Shown in pieces: positions 9,209 to 18,733 of a stretch of 64,000 nucleotides of DNA. Within the stretch, counting starts at the first letter, position 1. The number at the start of each line of letters is the position of its first letter. This stretch comes from Flavobacteriaceae bacterium (lineage in GTDB: Bacteria; Bacteroidota; Bacteroidia; Flavobacteriales; Weeksellaceae). The position numbers and the translations under genes are program-made. The stretch spans positions 62,001 through 126,000 of the forward strand of contig JAUNUH010000007.1 of the NCBI GenBank assembly GCA_030538275.1. Direction: 5' to 3'. Under the pieces are notes generated by a model that worked only from the letters and a program-made list of their open reading frames with translations, ran no database searches and had not been told where the DNA came from.

Positions 9209-11077
9209 ATGAGAAAATTATTATTATTTGCTTTTTTTCTGGTAGGTATGCTTTCCAACGCGCAAAACCCAAATTACAACATCAAATTAACACCTGAATT
9301 TGAAAAGCTTCTGAAAGAACTCGACGACTGTACCCAAGACAGCGAAAAGGATTGTCTAGAATTGACCTATAAAATTATTGAAAAAGGAAAGCAAGAAGAC
9401 GTTCCATTTTTAGATTATTTATTTTTCAAGAAAGCCTTTTACTTTTGGCACCGCATGGAACTCGACTCAGTAATCGTATCTGCTCAATTGGCAATTCAAA
9501 ACCCCAACCCCGACAAGAAACAGAGCGTTGATAGTGAAGCTTACAATATTTTAGGCAACAGTTATTATTATAAAGGTGAACTTGAAACTGCCATCAATTA
9601 CTACCTTAAAAATGCTGCCCTACTAGAAAACCATGGAAATCAGTTGCATTTAGGCTATGTGTATTCCAATGTGGCTACTTTGTTTAGTAATATTAATAAT
9701 AATGCTAAACAATTAGAATATTTACAGAAATCCTTTACATTATTAGAAAAAAACAATGACCAGAAGTTTATAGCTACGGTAGCAAGTAATTTAGGTTTGG
9801 CTTACTATCAGAAACAAGATACTGCCAAAACAATTGAATGGTCTGAAAAAGCCATAGAATTATCCAAACTTTCCCATGATTTGGTGGCAAAGACACAAGC
9901 CTATATTACTTTGTCCATGATTGAAAAAGATTCGTTCAAGGCAGAACAATATGCAGAAAAATCTGTGCAATATGCCGATGAGCTTAATGAAAAATCTCAC
10001 CAAGCCAAGGCTTATTACATATATGCAGCGACTTTATTCCAGGTCGATAAAACAGAAAAGGCAGTAAATTATATTGAAAAAGCTATCAATCTTGCTGAGG
10101 AAATTCACGATAATAACACGCTGAGCAAGGCTTCTAGTATAGCTGCAAAGATATTCTACAAGCTTGGCAATAAAGATAGATCTGCAGAACTCTATTATAC
10201 CTACGAATTTTTGAGAGATTCTATTTATTCTGTAGAAAACACACAGAAAATCAATGAAATTAATGCCAATTATGAATTTGAAAAGAAAGAAAAACAAATT
10301 GCCGAAAACGAATTAAAAATCCAAAAACAACAAACAAACTTGATGATGGCAATTTTGGGCGGAACAATTCTAATCTTAGGTTTGGGAGGATCCATTTTCT
10401 ATAATAAAAGAAAACAACAGCAAAAAATCCAACAAATACAACAGGAAAAAGAAAATGCCATTCTCAATTCTTTTATTTTGGGTGAAGAACGAGAACGAAG
10501 TAGAATTTCCCATGAACTCCATGATGGTGTAGCCTCTTTGATTGGTGCTGCAAAAATGAGCTTGGAATCAATACCACATCTTCCACAAGAAAAAAGACAT
10601 AGACAATTAGAAAAAGTGGTGCAAATATTAGACAACTCACATGCAGATATTCGTCATATAGCGCACAAACTTCTTCCTATAGTTTTGGAAAAAGAAGGAC
10701 TGATTCAGGCAACACAACATTTTGTCAATGAAATCAATGAAACCAATTTGGTTTATATTTCCGTTACAGATTATAATAGCAAGGCAAATGAACATCCAAA
10801 ACAATTGCAATTAATGCTTTTCAGGATTATTCAAGAATTGGTTAATAACATCGTCAAACATTCACAAGCACAAAATGCCGAGATCGTTTTTAATGAATTT
10901 CAAAATAATTTATGCATAGAAATCACAGACGACGGCATAGGTTATGACGAGAAAATTAAACAAGAAAATCAAGGTTTATACAGCATTGCCCAACGCCTGA
11001 AAGCCATGGGAGGAAACTTTAAAATTTCAAAACAAAACAAAGGCGGAACCCAAGCCAAAGTGGAATTATGGGTTTAA
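9209..11077 (+). CDS. TPR-containing sensor histidine kinase (HisKA_3 type)
   Basis: 622 residues. A Sec signal peptide (LLLFAFFLVGMLSNAQ) leads into a periplasmic series of tetratricopeptide repeats from about residue 80 to 330 (AYNILGNSYYYKGELETAI, ATVASNLGLAYYQKQ and similar). These are followed by a short coil, one transmembrane segment near residues 376-398 (MMAILGGTILILGLGGSIFY) and a cytoplasmic coiled coil. The phospho-accepting His is in RISHELHDGVASLIG, about residue 434. The ATPase domain shows QELVNNIVKHS (N box), ITDDGIGYD and GLYSIAQRLKAMGG. This is the architecture of flavobacterial NarX-like kinases paired with LuxR regulators, here the gene just upstream. It ends the core-like left part of the window. 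Confidence 0.94.
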   Translation: MRKLLLFAFFLVGMLSNAQNPNYNIKLTPEFEKLLKELDDCTQDSEKDCLELTYKIIEKGKQEDVPFLDYLFFKKAFYFWHRMELDSVIVSAQLAIQNPNPDKKQSVDSEAYNILGNSYYYKGELETAINYYLKNAALLENHGNQLHLGYVYSNVATLFSNINNNAKQLEYLQKSFTLLEKNNDQKFIATVASNLGLAYYQKQDTAKTIEWSEKAIELSKLSHDLVAKTQAYITLSMIEKDSFKAEQYAEKSVQYADELNEKSHQAKAYYIYAATLFQVDKTEKAVNYIEKAINLAEEIHDNNTLSKASSIAAKIFYKLGNKDRSAELYYTYEFLRDSIYSVENTQKINEINANYEFEKKEKQIAENELKIQKQQTNLMMAILGGTILILGLGGSIFYNKRKQQQKIQQIQQEKENAILNSFILGEERERSRISHELHDGVASLIGAAKMSLESIPHLPQEKRHRQLEKVVQILDNSHADIRHIAHKLLPIVLEKEGLIQATQHFVNEINETNLVYISVTDYNSKANEHPKQLQLMLFRIIQELVNNIVKHSQAQNAEIVFNEFQNNLCIEITDDGIGYDEKIKQENQGLYSIAQRLKAMGGNFKISKQNKGGTQAKVELWV

Positions 11078-11162
11078 ATACTTACATTTAAAAAAAATTA
11101 TTATCAAAAAGCCAAATCGTCCTTCGGTTTTATTATGAATTAATTTTTCGTAATTTAGTCCT

Positions 11163-12038
11163 GTGGCACAGAAAATCTACTACAACGGCGTTTACGAGCA
11201 GCAGAACATCCAGTTGGTGCGCGATGTCATCAATGTCATTCCGCTTGATGGTGTTTTCAGCAAATCGGGATATTCTGTTCGTCCGCACGCACACAGAAAT
11301 CTCTTTCAGATTTTCGTCTTGGAGCGTGGCAAACTGCAACTCATCGCCAACAACGAGCATTTTGAGATCAAAAAACCTTCCATCATCACCATTCCGCAAT
11401 CGGTCGTTCACGGCTTCGAATTCGAGCCGGGTTCCAGCGGTTGGCTCATTTCTTTGGCTTCCAACACGGTCGATCAGATGTTGAAATTCGATGTAGAAAT
11501 CATCTACGAACTCGATTCCATCAGCATTACAGAAATTGAGCAGGACAATAAACTGGTGGAAGACGCTTACACCACCATTCACAAATGCATTTTCGAATAT
11601 AAAAACCAACTTCCCGGCCGCGATCTCGCACTGCAGTATCTCGTCGGGATGTTGTTGCTAAGACTTTACCGTCTAAATTATTCTAGTCAAACCGTCATCC
11701 ACACGCTGAATATTAACGACAGAAACACCTTCAGAAAATTCAAAACCCTCGTTCAGGAAAACCAAAGCATCAAAAAACGCGTCGAAGATTACGCTTCCGA
11801 ACTCGGAATCACCGTTCAGCACCTCAATCAACTCTGCAAAACAATGTCCGGAAAATCCCCAAAAGAAGTCATCCTCGATTTCCTGATTCTCAACATCAAA
11901 AGCACCCTCAAAAACCCGGAATTCTCCATTTCAGAGGTTTCCTACCAGTTCGATATCGACGATCCGAGTTATTTCGCGCGGCTTTTCAAACAAAAAACCG
12001 GACTCACTCCAAAAGAATACAGACTGTCGGTTAATTAA
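11163..12038 (+). CDS. AraC-family transcriptional regulator of the catechol cluster
   Basis: 291 residues starting at GTG (11163, MAQKIYYNGV). The N-terminal half is a cupin-like ligand-binding domain (YSVRPHAHRNLFQIFVLERGKL, then PQSVVHGFEF). The C-terminal 100 residues form the double helix-turn-helix, with VEDYASELGITVQHLNQLCK and SISEVSYQFDIDDPSYFARLFK ending in GLTPKEYR. It resembles PobR-like AraC regulators of aromatic catabolism. It is the first gene of the catabolic block and lies in the same direction, so I infer it activates the cat/pca genes downstream, probably with an aromatic effector. By eye, G/C at third codon positions is higher from this gene through pcaF than in the flanking core. 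Confidence 0.85.
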   Translation: MAQKIYYNGVYEQQNIQLVRDVINVIPLDGVFSKSGYSVRPHAHRNLFQIFVLERGKLQLIANNEHFEIKKPSIITIPQSVVHGFEFEPGSSGWLISLASNTVDQMLKFDVEIIYELDSISITEIEQDNKLVEDAYTTIHKCIFEYKNQLPGRDLALQYLVGMLLLRLYRLNYSSQTVIHTLNINDRNTFRKFKTLVQENQSIKKRVEDYASELGITVQHLNQLCKTMSGKSPKEVILDFLILNIKSTLKNPEFSISEVSYQFDIDDPSYFARLFKQKTGLTPKEYRLSVN

Positions 12039-12040
12039 TT

Positions 12041-12132
12041 TTTTAGGAGCCGGGAACCTGCCTTTCACTGCAATCTTTTGCTTTTCCTTATATGGAAGAA
12101 AAGCAAAAGGATTTCCGTTACAGTCAGGGCTA
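12041..12132. repeat. Dispersed flavobacterial intergenic repeat (palindromic)
   Basis: Starts TTTTAGGAGCCGGGAACCTG and ends AGTCAGGGCTAG. In the middle is a 12-bp hairpin, CTTTTGCTTTTC with GAAAAGCAAAAG. Related sequence occurs on the minus strand at 42500-42665 (TTTAGGAGCCGGGAA ... GCATCGGGGCTGGG) and partly at 38441-38500. Elements of this type recur between genes in Flavobacteriia. The rest of the gap to 12503 is A/T-rich and contains no gene I can support. Confidence 0.6.
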
Positions 12133-12503
12133 GTTACAATTCGGATTTTACAAAATAGTTTCAACACATAAAGCACATCAGTTGAGTCTCTCTGCGTGAA
12201 AATAATAGTTCACTTTAGTTTTTCATCTTTGATGAAAATTGATGTGCACTTATGAAAACGCATGATATGCAACTTGCCCTCATGTGCTTTTTGTGTAAAA
12301 AACAGCAAAACCGAGCTTCAAAAAAACTTTTATTGCGCCAGTTTTATAGGTTTTTACGGGCGCTTCACGCTGCGAGGAATGCGAATATCAAAAAATCCCA
12401 GTTTTTTTCAAAAAAGTCCTATTTTCTGATTTATATCATCTATAGTTTTGTCTAACTGATTTATTAATACCTAATTAATGAATTATTTATTCAAAAAGAA
12501 TTG

Positions 12504-13628
12504 ATGAAAAAAAATCCTAAAATCATCTCGGTAGAAGTTTCAATTCTCGATTTGCCAACGATTCGTCCGCATAAACTGTCGATGGCAACGATGATGAATC
12601 AAACGATGGTGATTACCAGAATTACCTCCGAAGACGGCATCACAGGTTGGGGAGAAAGCACCACGATTGGCGGAATGACCTACGGACCGGAATCTCCGGA
12701 AGGAATGAAACTGACCATTGATCAATATATCGCACCGCTGCTTATCGGTCAGGAATCCTGCAATGTGAATGCCTTGATGCATAAAATAGAGAAAAACGTA
12801 AAAGGAAACACTTTTGCAAAAGCAGGAATCGAAACTGCTCTGCTCGATGCACAGGGAAAACGGCTTGGCGTAACCGTTTCCGAACTTTTAGGCGGTTCCA
12901 TTAATAATAAATTAGGTGTTCTTTGGACTTTAGCGAGCGGAAATACGGATAAAGACATCGAAGAAGCCAAACATCTGATTTCTATAAAAAGACACGACAC
13001 CTTCAAACTGAAAATCGGAAGCAACGAACCGAAAAAAGATGTTGCACACGTGGTTGCCATCAAAAAAGCGTTGGGCGAAGACATCAGAATAACCGTAGAT
13101 ATCAATCAAGCATGGGATGAATATACCGCAAAAACGTGGATTAAAGTCCTTCAGGACAACGGCATCGATTTAATCGAACAGCCCATCATTAAAACCAATT
13201 TTGATGGTTTGGCTCGACTTACAGAATATTTTCACGTTCCGGTGATGGCAGATGAAGCCGTTGCAACTCCAGAAGATGCGATGAAATTAGCAAAAATCCG
13301 TGGAGGAAGTGTATTCGCAGTAAAAATAATGAAAACAGGCGGACTTTACAATGCCAAAAAAGTTGCAGCCATAGCCGAAGCAAGCGATATCGGACTTTAC
13401 GGAGGAACGATGCTCGAAGGAACAATCGGAAGTGTGGCATCGGCACACGCTTTCAGCACCTTCAATAATTTGAGTTGGGGAACTGAACTTTTCGGACCGC
13501 TTTTACTCACCGATGATATTGTCACCAATCCGATGACCTTCCGCGACTGCAAATTGGAACTCCCAACAAAACCGGGACTCGGCCTCGAAATCGATGAAGA
13601 TAAATTTAAGTTTTACAAACGAAAATAG
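12504..13628 (+). CDS. catB: Muconate cycloisomerase
   Basis: 374 residues of the enolase superfamily, converting cis,cis-muconate to muconolactone, the second step of catechol ortho-cleavage. Visible family landmarks are an N-terminal capping domain, the catalytic KxK segment in DTFKLKIGSN, the metal ligands in VDINQAW and LIEQPI, then MADEAV, and the second-side lysine in FAVKIMKTGG. The C-terminal GTMLEGTIGSVAS loop is also typical of this subgroup. I chose ATG 12504 over the TTG at 12501. It is followed by catC and catA, so its role in the catechol branch is well supported. Confidence 0.92.
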   Translation: MKKNPKIISVEVSILDLPTIRPHKLSMATMMNQTMVITRITSEDGITGWGESTTIGGMTYGPESPEGMKLTIDQYIAPLLIGQESCNVNALMHKIEKNVKGNTFAKAGIETALLDAQGKRLGVTVSELLGGSINNKLGVLWTLASGNTDKDIEEAKHLISIKRHDTFKLKIGSNEPKKDVAHVVAIKKALGEDIRITVDINQAWDEYTAKTWIKVLQDNGIDLIEQPIIKTNFDGLARLTEYFHVPVMADEAVATPEDAMKLAKIRGGSVFAVKIMKTGGLYNAKKVAAIAEASDIGLYGGTMLEGTIGSVASAHAFSTFNNLSWGTELFGPLLLTDDIVTNPMTFRDCKLELPTKPGLGLEIDEDKFKFYKRK

Positions 13629-13633
13629 GTAGA

Positions 13634-13703
13634 ACAAGAAACTAGCAACTAGCAACTAGTAACCAGAAACCAGAAACAAGCAACCAGAAACTAGAAACAA
13701 GAA
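13634..13703. repeat. Low-complexity AACTAGCAACCAG repeat
   Basis: A run of about ten imperfect 7-base units (variants of CAACTAG, CAACCAG and GAAACCA) fills the catB-catC gap. The same unit recurs at 14023-14059 and 15127-15168. Confidence 0.7.
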
Positions 13704-13708
13704 ATAAA

Positions 13709-13999
13709 ATGGTATACGTAATAGAAATGGATGTAAAAATCCCCGAAACCTGGAGCGAAGAAAAACTTCAGGATTATATCACCCGAGAAAAAGAAACTTC
13801 ACAGAAGTGGCAGAAATCCGGGAAATGGAAATACCTGTGGCGCGTTGCCGGAAAATATTCCAACATCAGTGTCATCGAAGCAGAAAGTCCGGACGAACTG
13901 CACCAAATCATCAGTTCTCTCCCACTTTTTCCTTATATGAACATCAAAGTAACCAGCGTTTGCAAACACCCGAACGCAATTAGGGAAACAATGCTGTAA
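13709..13999 (+). CDS. catC: Muconolactone delta-isomerase
   Basis: 96-residue small protein of the muconolactone isomerase family (usual length about 95), which converts muconolactone to 3-oxoadipate enol-lactone. The start MVYVIEMDVKIPETW, the central EKETSQKWQKSGKW helix and the SLPLFPYMNIKVTSV end fit the family closely. The enzyme normally assembles as a decamer in the cytosol. It sits between catB and catA in the same direction, as expected for successive steps. Confidence 0.93.
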   Translation: MVYVIEMDVKIPETWSEEKLQDYITREKETSQKWQKSGKWKYLWRVAGKYSNISVIEAESPDELHQIISSLPLFPYMNIKVTSVCKHPNAIRETML

Positions 14000-14022
14000 G
14001 ACGGAAGGACAAATAAATTAAC

Positions 14023-14059
14023 AAGTAACTAGCAACCAGCAACCAGCAACTAGCAACAA
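14023..14059. repeat. Low-complexity AACTAGCAACCAG repeat, second copy
   Basis: Short run of CAACCAG/CAACTAG units between catC and catA, the same repeat as at 13634-13703 and 15127-15168. Confidence 0.65.
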
Positions 14060-14085
14060 AATATTAATCAATAAAACAAAAATTT

Positions 14086-15015
14086 ATGTTAACAAGACCA
14101 CAAATTGACGAGGTATTAGCAATGATTACCTCCAAAGAAAAACAAGGAGAAGGAAACGAAAGAGTAAAAGAAGTTGTAAACCGTCTGTTGAAAGACCTTT
14201 TCTACGCAATGGTAGATTTGGACATCACTTCAGAAGAAATGTGGCACGCCGCAGATTACCTGAAAGAAGTGGGACAGAATAATGAATGGGGACTGCTTTT
14301 CGCAGGTTTGGGAATCGAGAAGTTCATGGATGTAATGATGGATCACGAAGACGAACAGGCCGGACTGAACAATGTAACACCAAGAACCATCGAAGGACCG
14401 CTTTACGTAGCAGGAGCACCTGAAACGACTTCATACGCCGAGTTGGAAAACAATCCGGAAGAAAACAAACATCAGGAAAGATACTATATGGAAGGAACTG
14501 TGAAAGATGTGGACGGAAATCCGGTAGAAGGCGCATTGCTCGAGGTTTGGCACTGCAACGACAAAGGACTTTATTCTTATTTTGATAAAGGACAGAGCGA
14601 ATATAATTTCAGAAGAGCCATCAGAATTGGTGCAGACGGAAAATATAAATTCAAAACCGTTATTCCTCCGGGATATTCTTGTCCTCCGGGAAGTGCGACG
14701 AACAATATGATGACTTGGTTGGGAAGACACGGAAGCAGACCTGCACACATCCATTTCTTCGTTACAGCGCCTGGTTACAGAAAACTGACCACACAAATCA
14801 ATATCGAAGATGATCCACTAGCATACGACGATTTCGCATTCGCAACCAAAGACGAATTAATGCCGAAAATCACAAGACACACTGCTGAAGAAGCCGCAGC
14901 AAACGGATTCGGAAACGAACCTTATGCACATTCTGAATTCAACTTCACCGTAGTGAAAGACGAAAAAGCAAGCGACAACGGGGAAAATCACAGAACCCGC
15001 GTAATGTCTTACTAA
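14086..15015 (+). CDS. catA: Catechol 1,2-dioxygenase (intradiol)
   Basis: 309-residue non-haem Fe(III) intradiol dioxygenase that opens catechol to cis,cis-muconate. The N-terminal helical dimerisation domain (about residues 1-100) is followed by the beta-sandwich catalytic core with GPLYVAGAP, the MEGTVKDVDGNPVEGALLEVW segment (shortened here as EGTVKDVDGNPVEGA) and GYSCPPGS. The family has two tyrosine and two histidine iron ligands; the histidines are in SRPAHIHFFVTAPG, and a candidate tyrosine lies in the GLYSYFDKG region. Aromatic-pathway neighbours on both sides support catechol rather than protocatechuate as substrate. A hydroxyquinol substrate cannot be excluded from sequence alone. 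Confidence 0.93.
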   Translation: MLTRPQIDEVLAMITSKEKQGEGNERVKEVVNRLLKDLFYAMVDLDITSEEMWHAADYLKEVGQNNEWGLLFAGLGIEKFMDVMMDHEDEQAGLNNVTPRTIEGPLYVAGAPETTSYAELENNPEENKHQERYYMEGTVKDVDGNPVEGALLEVWHCNDKGLYSYFDKGQSEYNFRRAIRIGADGKYKFKTVIPPGYSCPPGSATNNMMTWLGRHGSRPAHIHFFVTAPGYRKLTTQINIEDDPLAYDDFAFATKDELMPKITRHTAEEAAANGFGNEPYAHSEFNFTVVKDEKASDNGENHRTRVMSY

Positions 15016-15030
15016 GCACAAATCATTAAT

Positions 15031-15067
15031 AAACCACACTCTGTAGCAATGCGGGGTGTGGTTTTAG
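15031..15067 (+). terminator. Weak intrinsic terminator after catA
   Basis: 9-bp stem AAACCACAC (15031-15039) with GTGTGGTTT (15056-15064), then a short T run. It may reduce read-through into pcaD rather than fully stop it. Confidence 0.55.
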
Positions 15068-15126
15068 AAAAAAGAGAAAAGAGCAAAGAAAAAAGACTAA
15101 AAAACTAATGTGACTCATGTGTCAAA

Positions 15127-15168
15127 CAAGCAACTAGCAACCAGTAACCAGCAACTAGCAACCAGCAA
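15127..15168. repeat. Low-complexity AACTAGCAACCAG repeat, third copy
   Basis: Run of CAACTAG/CAACCAG units ending two bases before the pcaD ATG. Just before it is a copy of the TAATGTGACTCATGTG motif that also builds the 17.5 kb tandem array. Confidence 0.65.
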
Positions 15169-15170
15169 CA

Positions 15171-15947
15171 ATGAAAATCCAAGCCAACAACATCCAAATT
15201 CATTATCAGTTTATTGATAACCAAAAACCTGAAACCTTGGTTTTCTCCAATTCATTGGGAACCAATTTCACGATGTGGAATAAGCAGATTGAAGCACTCA
15301 GTCAGTATTTCAACATCCTGTTAAGCGACACCCGCGGTCACGGCGAAACTGAAGTTACCGAAGGAGAATATTCCGCTGAACTTTTAGGAAATGATGTTTT
15401 GGAACTTACCAAAAATTTAGGAATTGAATCATTCCATTTCTGTGGGCTTTCAATGGGGGGACTGATTGGACAATGGCTCGCTATCAACGGTGGCGAAAGA
15501 GTAAAAAAAGTTGTTTTATGTAATACCGCCGCAAAAATCGGAAATGATGATGGTTGGAATGACCGAATTAATTTAGTTAAAAAAGAAGGCCTCGAACCTG
15601 TTGCCGCAGGAACTCCCGAAAAATGGTTCACCGATGATTTCATTGAGAACGAAAAAGAACAGGTTGAAGAAATCATCAAAAATTTCAAGAAAAATTCACC
15701 TGAAGGATACGCTGCAAACTGTGCGATGGTGCGTGATGCAGACTTCCGAAATGAATTAAAAAACATTGACAAACCAGTTCTGATCATCGCAGGAAGTCAA
15801 GATCCCGTAACAACAGTTGAAGACGGACAATGGATGCAGAACGAAATCAAAAACTCAGAATTAGTAAGCATAGATGCACGTCATCTCTCAGCATTTGAAA
15901 AACCAACTGAATTCAATCAGGCATTGATTCAGTTTTTAAATAGATAG
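15171..15947 (+). CDS. pcaD: 3-oxoadipate enol-lactonase
   Basis: 258-residue alpha/beta hydrolase that hydrolyses the enol-lactone made by CatC to 3-oxoadipate. The nucleophile elbow is FCGLSMGGLIG (Ser near residue 92), the oxyanion region is SNSLGTNFTMW, the acid is the Asp in IIAGSQDPVT, and the His is in DARHLSAFEKP near the C-terminus. The SNSLGT and GLSMGG motifs are characteristic of PcaD within the hydrolase superfamily. Its position between catA and the CoA-transferase fits the pathway order. Confidence 0.9.
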   Translation: MKIQANNIQIHYQFIDNQKPETLVFSNSLGTNFTMWNKQIEALSQYFNILLSDTRGHGETEVTEGEYSAELLGNDVLELTKNLGIESFHFCGLSMGGLIGQWLAINGGERVKKVVLCNTAAKIGNDDGWNDRINLVKKEGLEPVAAGTPEKWFTDDFIENEKEQVEEIIKNFKKNSPEGYAANCAMVRDADFRNELKNIDKPVLIIAGSQDPVTTVEDGQWMQNEIKNSELVSIDARHLSAFEKPTEFNQALIQFLNR

Positions 15948-16077
15948 AATACAACCACAAAGACACAAAGAATTTCACAATGGACACTAAAAAGTTAAAC
16001 TTGTGTCCTAATATTCTAAAGTTGTGAACTTTGTGACTATCCTTGTGTCATAGTGGTAAAACAATAAAAATTAAGTA

Positions 16078-17427
16078 ATGAAAACAGTTCCAATTATCAC
16101 AGCCAAAGAAGCCGCAGCAATGGTAAAAGACGGCGATACACTTCTACAGGGAGGTTTCGGGATGACCGGAAATCCCGTTCACCTGATGCACGCATTGGCA
16201 GAAACCGAAACCAAAAACTTAACTTTCATCGGAAATAATGTAGGTGAAGCCGGACTTGGCGGCGGAAGACTTTTAAGAAACGGGCAAATCAAAAAAATGA
16301 TTGGTTCCTTCTTTACCTCCAATCCTGAAGCCGTAAAAGCAGCGCAGGACGGCGTTGTGGATTACGAACTGATTCCACAAGGAACTTTGGCAGAAGCCGT
16401 TCGTGCAGGAGGTGCAGGAATCGGTGGATTTTATACCGTAACTGCAGCAGGAACCGATATCGCAGCAGGAAAAGAAACCAAAATCATCAACGGAAAAGAG
16501 ATGGTTTTTGTTCCGGGAATCCGTGGAAATGTGGCTTTTGTTCGTGCGTGGAAAGCCGATACTGCAGGAAATCTGCAATACAGAATGACCGAGCAAAACT
16601 TTAACAAAGCATTCGCAACCGCCGCTGATTTGGTCATTGCTGAAGCAGAACATATTGTGGAAGTTGGTGAAATAGAACCTGAAAACATCCATACACAAGG
16701 ATGTTTCGTAGATTATTTGGTTCACGAACATACCACGATTGAGGAATTGGGAAGTTCAGGTTCGGTTAGCAAATCGAAAGTTGTTTCCGAGAAGCGTATG
16801 AATATGGCAAAACGTGCTTTGGCAGAACTTCAAAAAGGTGAAGTGGTGAATTTAGGCATCGGAATTCCGACTTTGGTTGCCGATTTAATCACTCCTGAAC
16901 ACGGCATTATTCTTCACACCGAAAACGGAATGTTAGGCGTAGGTCCCGTTCCTGAAGATGGTGGCGGTGCATTAGAATATCCGGTAAATGCAGGGAAAAT
17001 TCCGGTAACGGCACTTCCGGGAACTTCGTATTTTGACAGTGTGGATTCGTTTGCGATGATTCGCGGCGGACATATCGATACAGCAGTAATGGGCGGACTT
17101 CAGGTGGATGAAAATGCCAATCTCGCAAATTGGGCAGTTCCGGGAGAACCACTTCTCGGAGTTGGAGGTGCAATGGATTTGGCTTCAGGTGCTAAAAAAC
17201 TGATTATCACGATGATGCACACCGAAAGAGACGGCTCACCGAAAATCGTTCCGACCTGCGATTTACCATTAACCACAAAAGGAGCGGTTGATATGCTGAT
17301 TACCGATTTGGCAGTTTTCAGATTTATCGACGGAAAACTGACACTCACAGAACTGCTTCCGGGAGCAACCTTGGAAGAAGTGAGAGCGAAAACTTCGGCG
17401 CATTTTGTTGAAAAAATTGAAAAATAG
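16078..17427 (+). CDS. 3-oxoadipate:succinyl-CoA transferase, alpha and beta subunits fused
   Basis: 449 residues combining both class I CoA-transferase subunits, which are separate PcaI and PcaJ proteins in most bacteria. The alpha part (about 1-235) has [16 protein letters not shown] and the glycine-rich [11 protein letters not shown]. The beta part (about 240-449) has [16 protein letters not shown] and the catalytic Glu in [10 protein letters not shown]. The junction runs through [20 protein letters not shown] with no stop. It activates 3-oxoadipate to its CoA ester for cleavage by the thiolase downstream. A fused 3-oxoacid transferase (SCOT-like, acetoacetate) is the alternative, but the neighbours favour 3-oxoadipate. 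In pathway terms this is pcaIJ. Confidence 0.88.
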   Translation: MKTVPIITAKEAAAMVKDGDTLLQGGFGMTGNPVHLMHALAETETKNLTFIGNNVGEAGLGGGRLLRNGQIKKMIGSFFTSNPEAVKAAQDGVVDYELIPQGTLAEAVRAGGAGIGGFYTVTAAGTDIAAGKETKIINGKEMVFVPGIRGNVAFVRAWKADTAGNLQYRMTEQNFNKAFATAADLVIAEAEHIVEVGEIEPENIHTQGCFVDYLVHEHTTIEELGSSGSVSKSKVVSEKRMNMAKRALAELQKGEVVNLGIGIPTLVADLITPEHGIILHTENGMLGVGPVPEDGGGALEYPVNAGKIPVTALPGTSYFDSVDSFAMIRGGHIDTAVMGGLQVDENANLANWAVPGEPLLGVGGAMDLASGAKKLIITMMHTERDGSPKIVPTCDLPLTTKGAVDMLITDLAVFRFIDGKLTLTELLPGATLEEVRAKTSAHFVEKIEK

Positions 17428-17855
17428 ATTTCAACACATTAGTCACATTAGAAAAATTATTCTGTTTGAAAACACTAAGGTCACAGCAGTTTTCATCAAA
17501 GATGAAAAAACTTAAGTGAACTAAATTTTCAGGAAAAATAGAAACTAAAGCCTTATGTGACTAATGTGTTAAAAAATAAATAGGATAAACACATGAGCCA
17601 CACTAGAAAAATTTTAAGTGATTAAAAACTCAGAAAAAATAGAAATTAATACCTTATGTGACTAATGTGTTAAAAAATAAATAGGATAAACACATGAGTC
17701 ACATTAGAAAAATTTTAAGTGATTAAAAACTCAGAAAAAATAGAAATTAATACCTTATGTGACTAATGTGTTAAAAAATAAATAGGATAAACACATGAGT
17801 CACATTAGAAAAATTTTAAGTGATTAAAAACTCAGAAAAAATAGAATTTAAAACC
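17428..17855. repeat. 101-bp tandem repeat, three exact-length units plus a degenerate leading copy
   Basis: Units start at 17553, 17654 and 17755 and a truncated one starts at 17856, giving a constant period of 101 bases with only a few substitutions. Each contains an inverted repeat (TGTGACTAATGTGTT with AACACATGAGTCACA, one mismatch) that can fold as a stem of about 15 bp. 17428-17552 is a diverged copy of the same theme. The array fills the gap between pcaIJ and the FUSC gene, and the last partial unit runs into that gene's start. Confidence 0.9.
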
Positions 17856-17880
17856 TTATGTGACTAATGTGTTAAAAAAA

Positions 17881-18411
17881 ATGAAAGCAATAACCGATTT
17901 CAGAACATTCATCTTCTCCCCGATTGTGATTTACATCTTTCGGTGTGTGATTGGTTTTAGCATTGGTTATGCACTGATGCAGGCCATTCCTGAGTTTGAT
18001 TTGTTCTGGGCTTTACTATCCATCATGCTGGTCATTTCACCGGAAGGAAAAGATGCACCACGACTGACGACAGAACGTGTAAAAGCCAATCTGGTTGGTG
18101 CACTTTCAGGATTTGTGGTGGTTTTTCTTCCCATTCCGATCTATTTCAAAATTGTGGTGGGAATCATTTTAGCCGCAATTCTCTGCAAAGTTTTCAATCT
18201 GTTGAGCGTGGCGCGAACCGCCGTTGTTGCGATCATTATTATCCTCATCGAAAAAGGAAGCACCGATTATTTAGCCTCTGTCGAAAGATTTGTTTCCGTT
18301 TTGGTCGGCTGTCTGATCGGGTTGATGGTGGTAGTCAGCAGCGGATACTTAATCCGATTCCTGCATAAAAAATTTCTGAAAGTTGAATACAAACTGAAAG
18401 ATTTGAAGTAA
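17881..18411 (+). CDS. FUSC-like membrane protein (possible aromatic acid exporter module)
   Basis: 176 residues with five or six hydrophobic segments (IVIYIFRCVIGFSIGYALM, ALLSIMLVISP, LVGALSGFVVVFLPIPI, IVVGIILAAILC, TAVVAIIIILIE, FVSVLVGCLIGLMVVVS). The PEGKD..RLTTERVKANLVGA stretch resembles the FUSC/aromatic acid exporter family membrane module. It is a single short half rather than the usual longer exporter. I chose ATG 17881 because the upstream GTG at 17860 lies inside the tandem repeat. Lying within the cat/pca block, it may protect against or move pathway intermediates; that is inference. After it, 18412-18733 is A/T-rich with no gene seen. Confidence 0.72.
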   Translation: MKAITDFRTFIFSPIVIYIFRCVIGFSIGYALMQAIPEFDLFWALLSIMLVISPEGKDAPRLTTERVKANLVGALSGFVVVFLPIPIYFKIVVGIILAAILCKVFNLLSVARTAVVAIIIILIEKGSTDYLASVERFVSVLVGCLIGLMVVVSSGYLIRFLHKKFLKVEYKLKDLK

Positions 18412-18733
18412 TATTAGAATTGAGAAAAAGTGAAACGAAAAATGACATAGGAGTTATTTGCGTTAAGAAAATTTGGAAAAGTTCCGTTAAAAAATTTCTT
18501 CTGTTTGAGTGGCGGCAATCAATATGTTCAACAACCAAATTTTGTTTCCGCCCGAGTTTAGAAATTTTAGGAAGTTTTCACAATTTTTAGCAAATAAATC
18601 CAAGTCTTGAATTTTTGATTCTTTTGTTTCAAGACAAAAGAACTAAAATAAATCAATAAATTAGAAATTCAAACCAGCAATAAATTAAAATATAAAAACC
18701 GTATCTTTTTACACTAAAAAATAAAATAAAATT

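Noticed and set aside
12252-12455. 67-codon frame between the AraC regulator and catB
   Set aside because: It lies in repeat-rich A/T sequence, its peptide is basic and low complexity, and there is no promoter box or family match.
17553-17880. CRISPR-like periodic repeats
   Set aside because: The whole 101-base unit is conserved with no variable spacers, and no cas genes are nearby, so it is a plain tandem repeat.
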